Assembly: GCA_003248805.1 (NCBI GenBank)
Contig: QFQY01000001.1
Span: 1-64,000, forward strand
Direction of reading: 5' to 3'
Origin: Chelatococcus sp.
GTDB taxonomy: Bacteria > Pseudomonadota > Alphaproteobacteria > Rhizobiales > Beijerinckiaceae
DNA length: 64,000 nt
A model generated the notes under the pieces. It worked only from the letters and a program-made list of their open reading frames with translations, made no database searches and was not told where the DNA came from. This document shows positions 17,517-26,301 of this stretch, piece after piece. The translations under genes and the position numbers were made by a program. Numbering within the stretch: the stretch's first letter is position 1; each line of letters begins with the position of its first letter.

Positions 17517-18352
17517 GTGGCTTCTCGCCCGAATGGCTCGCGCTGCGCGAAGCTGCCGATCACGCCGCCCGCAATCCGCAGGTGCTGGCGGCGGTCGGCG
17601 CCCATTTCGCCGGCCGCCCGGCCCTCTCCGTGCTCGATCTCGGCTGCGGCACGGGCTCCAATCTGCGCGGCAGCTATCAGGCCCTGCCGCCCCGGCAGCA
17701 CTGGACGCTGGTGGACCACGATCCCGCGCTGCTCGCCGCCGCGCGCCAGCGGCTGAGCGACTGGGCCGACGAGGCCCGCGAGCTCGGCGAGGAACTCGTC
17801 CTGACGAAGGGCGACTGGACGATCACCGTCGACACCCGCCAGGCCGACCTCACGGCCGACCTCGAATGGGTTCTGGGCTGGCAGCCGGACCTCGTGACCG
17901 CGGCCGCCCTGTTCGACCTGGCCTCCCGGCGCTGGATCGAGCGCTTCGTCGCCGCCCTGGCGAGCCAGAGGCTGCCGCTCTACACCGCCCTGACCTATGA
18001 CGGCCGCGAGAACTGGGCGCCTCCGCACCCCGTCGACGCCGGCGTTCTCGCCGCCTTCAAGCATCATCAGGGCACCGACAAGGGCTTCGGCCCGGCGGCG
18101 GGCCCGGAGGCGACGGAGATGCTCGCCGAGGCCTTCCGCAAGGCCGGCTTCGCGATCTCGACCGGCGACAGCTCCTGGCGGCTGTCCGGCGCCGGCCACC
18201 CGCTGACGGTCGCTCTGGCCGAGGGTGTAGCCGGCGCAGCCAGCGAGACAGGGCGGCTGGACCCGGCGGCGGTGGAGGACTGGCGGACCGCCAGGCGCGT
18301 CGCCACCGAGGTCGCCATCGGCCATCAGGACATCTGGGCGCGCCCGGTCTGA
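17513..18352 (+). CDS. Class I SAM-dependent methyltransferase
   Basis: A 279-residue methyltransferase with the SAM loop VLDLGCGTGSN at about residues 40-50 and the acidic strand-2 end WTLVDHDP. It is the last gene of the five-gene operon, overlapping the glycosyltransferase stop by four bases. A near-perfect Shine-Dalgarno (GGAGGTGA) lies just before its ATG, so it may be translated more strongly than its neighbours. The substrate is unknown. Confidence 0.85.
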   Translation: MSGFSPEWLALREAADHAARNPQVLAAVGAHFAGRPALSVLDLGCGTGSNLRGSYQALPPRQHWTLVDHDPALLAAARQRLSDWADEARELGEELVLTKGDWTITVDTRQADLTADLEWVLGWQPDLVTAAALFDLASRRWIERFVAALASQRLPLYTALTYDGRENWAPPHPVDAGVLAAFKHHQGTDKGFGPAAGPEATEMLAEAFRKAGFAISTGDSSWRLSGAGHPLTVALAEGVAGAASETGRLDPAAVEDWRTARRVATEVAIGHQDIWARPV

Positions 18353-18381
18353 CCCCTCGCGGAAGAGCGCGAGAGCTTGGC

Positions 18382-18960
18382 TCAGCCGCGCGGAAGCATG
18401 CGCCTCAGGACGCCGTCGCCCCGGATGAAATGGTGATGCAGCGCGATCGCCGCATGGCCGATCGCGACGGCGGCAAGGCTGAGGGCAAGCACGCCGTGGA
18501 TCGAGAGCACGCGGTTCGCCGCCGCCTCGTCCGGCGCCGTCAGAACCGGCAGGTCGAACAGGCCGAACACCGTCGGCGACGGATAGAGCGACACGCCGAT
18601 CCAGCCGAGCAGCGGCACCACCAGCAGCAGGCCGTAGAGCAGCCAGTGCACGGCATGCGAGGCCGCGCGCTGCCACCAGGCGAGGCTCGGCTCATCGGGC
18701 GGCGCGCCATGGACCAGCCGCCAGATCAGCCGGCCGGCGCTGAGCCAGAGCAGCAGGAAGCCGATCAGCTTGTGCGTGGAATAAAGCGCGTCGGTCAGCC
18801 CGTCCCAGATATTCAGCGTGTTGCCGCGATAGCTCATCGCCAGCCCGAGCGGCACCATCACGGCCACGGCGACCACCGTGCTCCAGTGCAGCCACCGTGC
18901 CGGAGCGCCATAGGAGATTTGCGCCGGGCTTTCGGGGCCGGTTTCGCCGTCATGCCTCAT
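18382..18960 (-). CDS. Cytochrome b561 family protein
   Basis: A 192-residue integral membrane di-haem cytochrome b of the bacterial CybB type, with four hydrophobic helices. Candidate haem-ligand His residues are His25 (RWLHWS), His63 (STHKLIGF), His155 (SIHGVLAL) and His169 (IGHAAIAL). Such proteins pass electrons from quinol to periplasmic or inner-membrane partners. The ATG at 18960 has AGGAGAG eight bases upstream. It stands alone and antisense between the pterin-type operon and ribA. Confidence 0.85.
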   Translation of the reverse strand: MRHDGETGPESPAQISYGAPARWLHWSTVVAVAVMVPLGLAMSYRGNTLNIWDGLTDALYSTHKLIGFLLLWLSAGRLIWRLVHGAPPDEPSLAWWQRAASHAVHWLLYGLLLVVPLLGWIGVSLYPSPTVFGLFDLPVLTAPDEAAANRVLSIHGVLALSLAAVAIGHAAIALHHHFIRGDGVLRRMLPRG

Positions 18961-19213
18961 TGCAGCGTTCTCTCCTGTCGGCAGGCAACGCGAACATTCA
19001 TGCACCGTTCAAGCCGGACTGCCATTCTGGCCCAGAGCATGGCGCAAGGACAGCCGTCTTCGTACCATGAGCCGGAACCGGGAGCGCCGCCAGCCGTTGG
19101 ATCGGAGCGGCGCCGATGCCGATGCAAAGGTGATCCGAAACACCTATATCGAAGTATTGTCTCTGGACGCTCCATTCACCGGCCATGCTCGGCCCTCTCC
19201 GACGGACACTGCG

Positions 19214-20341
19214 ATGCCTGAGTCGCGTACGCTTTTCGGCCGCTCCCATGACGCCGGCCTCCTGACGGTCGACCGGGCCATCGCCGAGTTCCGGGCCGGC
19301 CGGCCGGTGCTGCTGCGTCACGGTGAGGATTTGTGCCTCGCCCTCGCCGCCGAACTCGCGGAGCCCGAGCTTCTGGCGCGGCTGGACGGCCTCGTGCCCG
19401 GCGGCGGCCATCTCGTGCTGACCGCCGCGAGACTGCGCCGGCTCGGCGCGCGTGAACGCATGAAGCCCGGCATCATCGCCCTGCCGACGCTGGCCGCGGC
19501 GCGCATCGAGATGCTGGCCCTGAAGGCCGATGCGAAGGTCGACGCTCCGGTCGCGCGCGCTTCGGAGGTCGACGCGGCCGCCCTCGAACTGGCGCGCGTG
19601 TCGCTGGTGCTGCCGGCGGCCATCGCCCTGCCCGTGAGCGCGGATATGGTCGCGGACGAGCCGCTGGTTTCCGTCTCCGTCGAAGCGGTGAACGCCTATC
19701 GCGCCGCGCAGGCGGCGACGCTCAGGATCGTCGGCCGTGCGCCGGTCCCGCTGGAAGGCGCACCCGAGACGGAGTTCGTCGTCTTCCGCGGCGGCGAGGG
19801 CCTGCGCGATCAGGTGGCGATCGTCGTCGGCAAGCCGGACCTGCAGGCGGCCGTGCCGGTGCGGCTCCATTCCGCCTGCCTGACCGGCGACCTGTTCGGC
19901 TCGCTGAAATGTGATTGCGGCGACCAGCTGCGCGACACCGTGCAATGGATGGCCGAGAACGACGGCGGCATCCTGCTCTATCTCGACCAGGAAGGGCGCG
20001 GAAACGGCATCGCCAGCAAGATGCGCGCCTACAAGCTGCAGAGCCAGGGCTGGGACACCTACGAGGCCGACGAGATCCTCGGCTTCGACCTCGACCAGCG
20101 CCATTTCGACTTCGCGGCGACGATGCTGAAGCAGCTCGGCGTCGCCAAGGTCGTCGCGCTCACCAACAATCCGACGAAGATCGAGGCGATCGAGGCCGCC
20201 GGCCTCGAGGTCGAGTCCTCCCGCCGCGTCCTCGGCCGGCCGAACGCGCACAACATCCGCTATCTCGCCGCCAAGCATGATCGCGCCGGTCATCTCATCG
20301 ATATCGACGCGATGATGGTGCGCGCCGCGCCCACGGACTGA
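19214..20341 (+). CDS. ribA: GTP cyclohydrolase II with N-terminal RibB-like domain
   Basis: A 375-residue protein. The C-terminal 200 residues are a complete GTP cyclohydrolase II (first step of riboflavin synthesis): zinc ligands Cys222, Cys233, Cys235 in the CLTGDLFGSLKCDC region, DQEGRGNG, QGWDTYEAD and the DxR of DLDQRHF. The first 165 or so residues resemble 3,4-dihydroxybutanone-4-phosphate synthase (TVDRAIAEFRAGRPVLL) but lack its acidic active-site segment (DREGE-like is replaced by HGEDL), so that domain is probably inactive. It stands next to the pteridine-type operon but is separately transcribed. Confidence 0.9.
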   Translation: MPESRTLFGRSHDAGLLTVDRAIAEFRAGRPVLLRHGEDLCLALAAELAEPELLARLDGLVPGGGHLVLTAARLRRLGARERMKPGIIALPTLAAARIEMLALKADAKVDAPVARASEVDAAALELARVSLVLPAAIALPVSADMVADEPLVSVSVEAVNAYRAAQAATLRIVGRAPVPLEGAPETEFVVFRGGEGLRDQVAIVVGKPDLQAAVPVRLHSACLTGDLFGSLKCDCGDQLRDTVQWMAENDGGILLYLDQEGRGNGIASKMRAYKLQSQGWDTYEADEILGFDLDQRHFDFAATMLKQLGVAKVVALTNNPTKIEAIEAAGLEVESSRRVLGRPNAHNIRYLAAKHDRAGHLIDIDAMMVRAAPTD

Positions 20342-20348
20342 CCATCGC

Positions 20349-22730
20349 ATGAGCCGGGGGGCGGGGCTGATGTCGGGGCTGCTGCCGCCGCGCCCGGCGG
20401 CCGATGGCGCGCGCTGGCCGCTCGCCGAGGTCATGCTCGTGCTCGCGGCCGCCTGGCTCGCGCTGACCTGGCCCTGGCTCTCGGGCAGGCTGACGATCCC
20501 CTGGGACGCCAAGGCGCATTTCTATCCGCAGCTCCAGTTCCTCGCCCGCGCCTGGCACGAAGGCCTGTCGGCCGCCTGGACGCCCTATGTCTTCTCGGGC
20601 TCGCCACAGGTGGCGGACCCGCAATCGCTGATCTTCTCGCCTCCCTTCGCGCTGATCGCGGCCTTGAATCCCTCGCCCGATTTCCGCTGGAGCGACGGAG
20701 CGGTCTTCGGCACGCTGCTCGCGGGCGCGGTCGCCATCGTGCTCCTGTTCCGCGATCGCCGCTGGCACCCGGCGGGGGCGGTGGTCGCGGCGCTCGCCTT
20801 CGCCTTCGGCGCCTCGGCTGCCTGGCGCGTCCAGCATATCGGGCAGGTGCTGAGCCTCGGCTATTTCGCGATCACGCTGTTCCTGCTCGCCCGCGCGCTG
20901 GAGCGCGGCTCGGCCGGCTATGGCTTGGCCGCCGGCATCGTCGCCGGCTTCATGGTGCTGGGGCGCGATCAGGTCGCGCTGCTCGGCGTCTATGTGCTCA
21001 CCGGGCTCGTCGTCGCCGCGATCCTGATGTCCCGCCGCCCCTTCGCGGCGCTGCGCGGCAGCCTCGCGCCCCTCTCCTCCGGCGTTCTCGGGGCGGTCCT
21101 CGTCGCGTCCGTGCCCATCCTGCTCACGCTGTTCCTGGCGGGAGAATCCAACCGCCCGGTGATCGATCTGGCCGGGGCCGGCAAGGGCTCCCTCCATCCG
21201 GCCGCGCTGCTGACCGGGCTCTTCGCCAATCTTTACGGAGCCGCCGGCCCGCTCGCCGATTTCTGGGGCGCACCGAGCCCGGCCTGGGAAGCACGCTTCG
21301 GCCCGGTCGATCTCTTCCTCGCGCGCAACATGAGCCAGCTCTATCTCGGCCTGCTGCCGATGGGGCTGATCCTGACGGTCGGCCTGCTGCGCGGGGCGCT
21401 GCTGCGCCGGGAGATCGTTGCCCTGACGGTCGCCGCGCTGCTCGTCCTGCTCTATGCGCTGGGGCGCTATACGCCGGCCTTCCAGCTGTTCTTCGCGCTG
21501 CCGGGTATCGACTTCTACCGGCGCCCGGCCGATGCGCTCTTCATTCTGGGAGCGCTGCTGGCCCTGCTCGGCGGCTATCTGGTCCATCTCGTCATGAGCG
21601 GGACCGCGCCGGTCGCGCGGCCGTGGCAGCGCGCGCTCGAAGTCCTGCTCTTCGCCGGGCTGCTCGCGCTCGCGCTCTGGCTCGCCTCCACCGTCGGGCG
21701 CCTGCATGTCGCGGCACTGCCGGTCGTCATCGCGGTCCTGTGCGCGGGCTTGAGCCTCGGGGCGCTCGTGGCGGCGCGGGGCCTGAGCCTGCGTGGCATG
21801 CCGCGCGCCGCGATGTGCGTCCTCGCCGCGACGCTGACGATCGACCTTTCGGTGAACAACGGCCCCAGCGAATCGACCGCGCTGCCCTCCGCCACCTACG
21901 ACGTCCTGCGCCCCGACAGCGGCAACGAGACCATCGCGATCCTGAAGCGCGAGACCGCCCGCACGGCCGCCCCCGACCGGCGCGACCGGATCGAGCTCGC
22001 GGCCATCGGCTTCCACTGGCCGAACGCCAGCCTCGTGCACCGGCTCGACAACACGCTGGGCTACAACCCCTTGCGCCTCGGCCTCTACAGCCGCGCGACC
22101 GGTGCCGGCGACCATGTCGCCCTCCCCGACCAGCGGACCTTCTCGGCGCTGATGCCGGGCTATCGCTCGCTGCTCGCCGACATGCTCGGCCTGCGCTTCA
22201 TCGCCTCGGGCGTGCCGATCGAGCAGATCGACGGGACGCTCGCCCCGAGCGATCTGCCGCTGATCGCCCGGACGCCCGACGCCTACATCTACGAGAACCC
22301 GCGCGCGCTCCCCCGCGTGCTGCTGGTCACGCGCAGCGAGAAGGCCGATTTCGAGACCATCCTGGCGAGCGGCCGCTGGCCGGACCGCTTCGATCCCCGC
22401 CGCAGCGTGCTGCTCGAGCGCGACATGCCGCAGCCCCCCGCGACGACGGCCTCCGGCTCCGCCCGCATTCGCGACTACGGCACGACCGAGGTCGCGATCG
22501 ACGTCGAGGCGCCGCAGGGCGGCTTTCTCGTACTGAACGATGTCTGGCACCATTGGTGGCAGGTGGAGATCGACGGGCGCCCGGCGGAACTGTTGCGCGC
22601 GAACGTGCTGTTCCGCGCCGTCGCGGTGCCGCCGGGCAAGTCGACCGCGAGGTTCGTGTTCCGCCCCTTTGCGGGGTTGTGGCACGACCTCGCGATGCGC
22701 TCGGCGAAAAACCGAGCCGGCGGGACCTGA
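20349..22730 (+). CDS. YfhO-like polytopic membrane protein
   Basis: A 793-residue membrane protein with about 11 hydrophobic segments in the first two-thirds and a soluble, strand-rich C-terminal third. The first extracytoplasmic region (WDAKAHFYPQ, then TPYVFSGSPQVADPQS) matches the layout of the YfhO/GT-C superfamily, whose acidic loop follows transmembrane helix 1 and which uses lipid-linked sugars in surface-polymer glycosylation. The specific acceptor is unknown. It starts eight bases after ribA, so co-transcription is likely. Confidence 0.7.
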   Translation: MSRGAGLMSGLLPPRPAADGARWPLAEVMLVLAAAWLALTWPWLSGRLTIPWDAKAHFYPQLQFLARAWHEGLSAAWTPYVFSGSPQVADPQSLIFSPPFALIAALNPSPDFRWSDGAVFGTLLAGAVAIVLLFRDRRWHPAGAVVAALAFAFGASAAWRVQHIGQVLSLGYFAITLFLLARALERGSAGYGLAAGIVAGFMVLGRDQVALLGVYVLTGLVVAAILMSRRPFAALRGSLAPLSSGVLGAVLVASVPILLTLFLAGESNRPVIDLAGAGKGSLHPAALLTGLFANLYGAAGPLADFWGAPSPAWEARFGPVDLFLARNMSQLYLGLLPMGLILTVGLLRGALLRREIVALTVAALLVLLYALGRYTPAFQLFFALPGIDFYRRPADALFILGALLALLGGYLVHLVMSGTAPVARPWQRALEVLLFAGLLALALWLASTVGRLHVAALPVVIAVLCAGLSLGALVAARGLSLRGMPRAAMCVLAATLTIDLSVNNGPSESTALPSATYDVLRPDSGNETIAILKRETARTAAPDRRDRIELAAIGFHWPNASLVHRLDNTLGYNPLRLGLYSRATGAGDHVALPDQRTFSALMPGYRSLLADMLGLRFIASGVPIEQIDGTLAPSDLPLIARTPDAYIYENPRALPRVLLVTRSEKADFETILASGRWPDRFDPRRSVLLERDMPQPPATTASGSARIRDYGTTEVAIDVEAPQGGFLVLNDVWHHWWQVEIDGRPAELLRANVLFRAVAVPPGKSTARFVFRPFAGLWHDLAMRSAKNRAGGT

Positions 22731-22875
22731 CCATCGCCCCGCGCACAAATGCCGCGAATGCCAGCCTCACGAGCCGAGGGCATGCACGGACATCATGCAA
22801 GCACCTCGCTGCCATGCGTCATACGCCTGTTACGAGGCAAACTTCATGCATCTCCCTGCAAAATGGAGATGACGG

Positions 22876-22968
22876 GTGCACAATCTTCCCTTGGACTGCA
22901 AAGTGACCTTCGCCGTCGTCGCGCTCGCGGCGATCGCGCTCTGGACGCGCCTCGTCGGCCTCATCTGA
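22876..22968 (+). CDS. Possible single-pass membrane miniprotein (30 aa)
   Basis: A GTG-started 30-residue frame whose residues 9-30 (VTFAVVALAAIALWTRLVGLI) form one hydrophobic helix. A GGAG ribosome site sits about ten bases upstream. The surrounding 270 bp between the YfhO-like gene and the convergent HAD gene holds nothing else that I recognise. No homologue is known to me; chance coding is possible. Confidence 0.3.
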   Translation: MHNLPLDCKVTFAVVALAAIALWTRLVGLI

Positions 22969-23004
22969 CGGCCTCGACGCCGCGCGTCGGCGCGCCGCTG
23001 CGCC

Positions 23005-23865
23005 CTACCCCAGCGCCCCCATGGCGGCCACCGGCTTGACCGGCAGCCCCGCCAGCACCGCCTCCAGCCCCTTCGGATCGACCGCCCCGTCGCGCATCGT
23101 GTCCTCGCGATGGATGCCGCCGGCGACGAAGAGACTGTCGAAGCCCATCAGTCGCGCCCCGGCGAGATCGGTGCGGACCGCGTCGCCGATCACCAGCACG
23201 CGGGCGGGGTCGACCGGGCGCCCCTCGCGGGCCTGGCGCGCCGCCTCGAGCGCGAGATCATAGGCCGGCCGGTAGGGCTTGCCCGCCCATGCGACGCTGC
23301 CGCCGAGCTCTTCATAGATGGTCGCGAGCGCGCCCGCGCAGGGCAGCAGGTCCTCCCCGACATGCACGACGAGGTCGGGATTGCCGCAGATGAAGGGCAG
23401 CCCGCGCGCGGCGAAGCGCTCCAGCAGCGGCCGGTACTGCTCCGGCGTCTCGGTCCGGTAGTCGTTGAGCTCGGTGGCGACGACGATCTCCGCCTCCTCC
23501 TCGCCGACGATCTCGACATCGAGCCCGGCGAAGACGGCGCGGTCGCTCGCCCACCCGATGTGATAGGCGCGGCGCTGATGCGTCTCCGCGATCAGGTTGC
23601 GCGTCACGTCGCCGGATGTGACGAGCCGGTCCCAGGCCGCGCGCGGCACGCGCTTGTCGTCCAGCACGTCGGCGACCTGCTCGGACGGGCCGGGCGCGTT
23701 GGAGAGCAGGACCACGGCCCCGCCGGCCTCGCGGAACCGCGTCAGAGCGCTGCAGGCCGGCGGCAGGGCCCAGAGGCCGTCATGCACCACACCCCAGACA
23801 TCGCTGATGACCACGTCGTAACGGGCGAGCAGGCTGCCCGCCTCGTCCAGAACCGGAACGCTCAT
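23005..23865 (-). CDS. HAD-IIA family hydrolase (TIGR01459-like)
   Basis: A 286-residue HAD phosphatase of the NagD/class IIA type. Motif I is ISDVWGVVHDG with the nucleophile Asp22, motif II is LLSNAP, motif III includes the Lys of WAGKPYRPAY, and motif IV is VIGDAVRTDLAGA. The second Asp of a standard DxD is replaced by Trp, which is typical of this alphaproteobacterial subfamily. It starts within the stop of the PfkB kinase gene (TGATG), so the kinase/phosphatase pair is coupled. The substrate is probably a small phosphosugar or similar compound. Confidence 0.83.
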   Translation of the reverse strand: MSVPVLDEAGSLLARYDVVISDVWGVVHDGLWALPPACSALTRFREAGGAVVLLSNAPGPSEQVADVLDDKRVPRAAWDRLVTSGDVTRNLIAETHQRRAYHIGWASDRAVFAGLDVEIVGEEEAEIVVATELNDYRTETPEQYRPLLERFAARGLPFICGNPDLVVHVGEDLLPCAGALATIYEELGGSVAWAGKPYRPAYDLALEAARQAREGRPVDPARVLVIGDAVRTDLAGARLMGFDSLFVAGGIHREDTMRDGAVDPKGLEAVLAGLPVKPVAAMGALG

Positions 23866-24809
23866 CAGGATCTCGCCTTCTCTTCCAGGGTGATGCGCGC
23901 CTCGACATCGGCCCGGCGGGGCACGGGCGCGATCGCACCATAGCCCTGCGTCGACAACGCCGCGGCGACATTGGCGTAGGCCGCCGCGACGAAGGCATCG
24001 CCTGTCCGCATGTATTCCGCGAGGAAGGCGCCGTCGAAGCAGTCGCCGGCTCCCGTGGCGTCGATCGCGTCGACCTTGATCGGGGTGAAGCGCTCGCGCC
24101 GCTCGGGCGTGGCGACGAGCGAGCCCTTGTCGCCCAGCGTGAGCGCGACGATGCGCGCCCCGAGCCGCAGATACACGTCGACGATGGCGTCGGGATCGTC
24201 GAGCCCGGTGAGCAGCGCGGCATCGTCGAGGCCCGGCAGCACGATGTCGCTCATCGCGCAGGCTGCCTGGATGATCGCGCGCGCACGCGCCAGCGGCCAG
24301 AGCTTGAGCCGCAGATTGGTGTCGTAGGCGGTCAGCACGCCGGCCTGGCGCGCGACCGCGAAGGCCTCGAAGACCGCGTCGCAGGCGCTGGCGGAGATCG
24401 CCTGGCTGATGCCCGAGGCCTGGATGATCCGGGCCGAGCGTATCGCCTCCACCGGCAGGTCGCCCGGCCCGTACAGGCTCGCGGCCGAACCGGCCCGCAG
24501 ATAGGAGAAGACATGGCCGGACGGGCCGTGATCGACGAAATAGAGGCCGGTCGGCGCGGTCGGATGCGTGGCGACATGCGCGTCGTCCACGCCCTCGCGA
24601 TACCACAGATCCCGGAGCGAACGGCCGGCCGCATCGTTCCCCAGGGCGCCGAGATAGGCGACGGAGGCCCCCTGTCGCGCAGCCGCGACGGCGCAGTTCG
24701 AGGTGTCGCCGCCATGACCGAACTGGAAGCAGCCGTCCTGCGCGCGCGTCGCGTTGAATTCGCCCAGCGGCTCTCCCAGGCAGAGAAGGTCGAAACGGCG
24801 TTCGGTCAC
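23865..24809 (-). CDS. PfkB family carbohydrate kinase
   Basis: A 314-residue ribokinase-fold sugar kinase. The N-terminal glycine pair is in GHGGDTSNCAVA (31-42), and the PfkB signature 2 reads DATGAGDCFDGAF with the catalytic base Asp256. Overall it is most like 2-keto-3-deoxygluconate kinases, judging from LGEPLGEFN, GLYFVDH and YDTNLRLKLW, but the substrate is not certain. It is coupled with the downstream HAD hydrolase. About 170 bp without recognisable genes separates it from the coiled-coil gene upstream. Confidence 0.85.
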   Translation of the reverse strand: MTERRFDLLCLGEPLGEFNATRAQDGCFQFGHGGDTSNCAVAAARQGASVAYLGALGNDAAGRSLRDLWYREGVDDAHVATHPTAPTGLYFVDHGPSGHVFSYLRAGSAASLYGPGDLPVEAIRSARIIQASGISQAISASACDAVFEAFAVARQAGVLTAYDTNLRLKLWPLARARAIIQAACAMSDIVLPGLDDAALLTGLDDPDAIVDVYLRLGARIVALTLGDKGSLVATPERRERFTPIKVDAIDATGAGDCFDGAFLAEYMRTGDAFVAAAYANVAAALSTQGYGAIAPVPRRADVEARITLEEKARS

Positions 24810-24977
24810 GGCACGGCCCCATGGATGCGGGAGGTCGAAAGCCCGGGCGGGCGGTGCCTTCCTAGGACCGTCAGGAACGGCTGGGAACCCTTTTCTTGCG
24901 GCGAGCCAGGCTTCTTGCTGCCGCAGCAGGCGATTTCAATCGATTGGATCGCTCCGATGTCAGGCCCGGGCGCGAAG

Positions 24978-26216
24978 CTACTCGGCCGCTTCCTGCTTTC
25001 CCGAACCGGCGAGCAGCGCATCGGCGAGCCGGACGATCTCGCCGCGCAGCGCAGCCTCCGCGCCGCCTTCCGCGCGACGCGCCAGCGTCGCTTCCCGCTT
25101 CAGCCGGTCACGGTCGATCCGCGCCTGCTCGAGCGCGCCCTGCAGCGTCTGGATCTCCGCATGCAGGGTCGCGAGCCGCGCTTCCTGCTCCTTCGTGGTT
25201 TCTCTCATGACGGTCGCCTCCCGCATCGCATGGTCCCGTTCCGCCATCAGGGCTTCCCCGCTCGCGGCGAGCGCCGCCTCGGCGGCCCGGCGCGCCTCGC
25301 CTTCCGCCGCCAGCCTGGCGTCGCGCTCGCGCAACCGGATGTCCAGCGCAGCCGCATCCCGGGTTGTGTCGGCGGCGCGCGCATCCGCCGCGGCGAGCCC
25401 GGCCTCCGCCTGCTCGACCCGCGCGGCGAAGGCATCGGCCCGCAGGCGCTCGCCGTCGCGGTCCTCCGTCGTCCGCGCCAGCGTCGCCCGCGTATCCGCC
25501 AGGGCCCGCTCCATCGCGGCCAGCCGGCCGGACAGGTCGTCGCGCTGCCCTTCAAGCACCATGATGCGCGTGCGGTCCTCGACCATCGCGACGCGCATCT
25601 GGTCGGCCTCGCCGCGCAGCGAGGCGAGTTCGCCGTCGCGCTCCGCCAGCAGCGCCTCGACGCGGCCGCGCAGCGCGCGCTGCTCGTCGAGCTCCGCCTC
25701 CCTCGCGACGAGATCGGCGCTGGAGCCGGTCAGCGCGGTCCGGGTCTCGGCGAGGCTGCGCTCGAGGCTCGCGAGATCGGCCAGGCGCTCGTCCAGGGTC
25801 GCGCTCGTCCGAGCGAGCGTTTCGGTCCGGCTCTCGAGCTCGGCCGATGTCTGCGCCAGTTGCTCGCGCAGGCCCGCGAGCGCCTCCTCGAGGCCGGCGA
25901 TGCGGGCATCGCGCTCGGCGACATCCGCCTCGAGCCGGCCGATCGTCATGTCGCGGCGGCCGAGCTGCTGGAGCGCGCCCGCCTTGTCCGCGAAGGCCCG
26001 CTCGGCCTGCTGCTCGGCGGCCCGTTCGCGGACCGCCAGCTCGGCGCGCAGATGGTCGCGATCGGCCGCGATCTCGGCGAGGGACAGCGGGAAGGCCGCC
26101 TCGGCCCGCTTGCGCGCCAGCCTGTTCGCCCGCCGCGACAGCGCCGGCAGCGCCGCCAGCCAGAGCAGGCTGGCGGAGAGGAAGCCGAGCGCCACGAGCA
26201 TGACGGCTTCGATCAA
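24978..26216 (-). CDS. Membrane-anchored coiled-coil protein
   Basis: A 412-residue protein with one N-terminal transmembrane helix (about residues 5-22), a short basic stretch (RRANRLARKRAE), then about 360 residues of almost continuous heptad-like, Ala/Glu/Arg/Leu-rich coiled coil. No enzymatic motif is visible. The architecture resembles structural or tethering proteins, but I do not recognise a family. Composition is dominated by Ala-Glu-Arg, so database hits to generic coiled coils would not be informative. Confidence 0.6.
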   Translation of the reverse strand: MIEAVMLVALGFLSASLLWLAALPALSRRANRLARKRAEAAFPLSLAEIAADRDHLRAELAVRERAAEQQAERAFADKAGALQQLGRRDMTIGRLEADVAERDARIAGLEEALAGLREQLAQTSAELESRTETLARTSATLDERLADLASLERSLAETRTALTGSSADLVAREAELDEQRALRGRVEALLAERDGELASLRGEADQMRVAMVEDRTRIMVLEGQRDDLSGRLAAMERALADTRATLARTTEDRDGERLRADAFAARVEQAEAGLAAADARAADTTRDAAALDIRLRERDARLAAEGEARRAAEAALAASGEALMAERDHAMREATVMRETTKEQEARLATLHAEIQTLQGALEQARIDRDRLKREATLARRAEGGAEAALRGEIVRLADALLAGSGKQEAAE

Positions 26217-26301
26217 GGCTTGCGGCTCCGCATTCCGTTAGCGCGACGCGCGCAACTTGGCATGGCGCCCGCGGGCTGGCCAGAGCCGGGCCTGAGTGGC
26301 C

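Noticed and set aside
20295..22748. 817-residue antisense frame over the YfhO-like gene
   Set aside because: A GC-rich codon-position shadow with Arg/Gln/Glu-rich low complexity and no domain; the plus-strand frame has clear membrane architecture.
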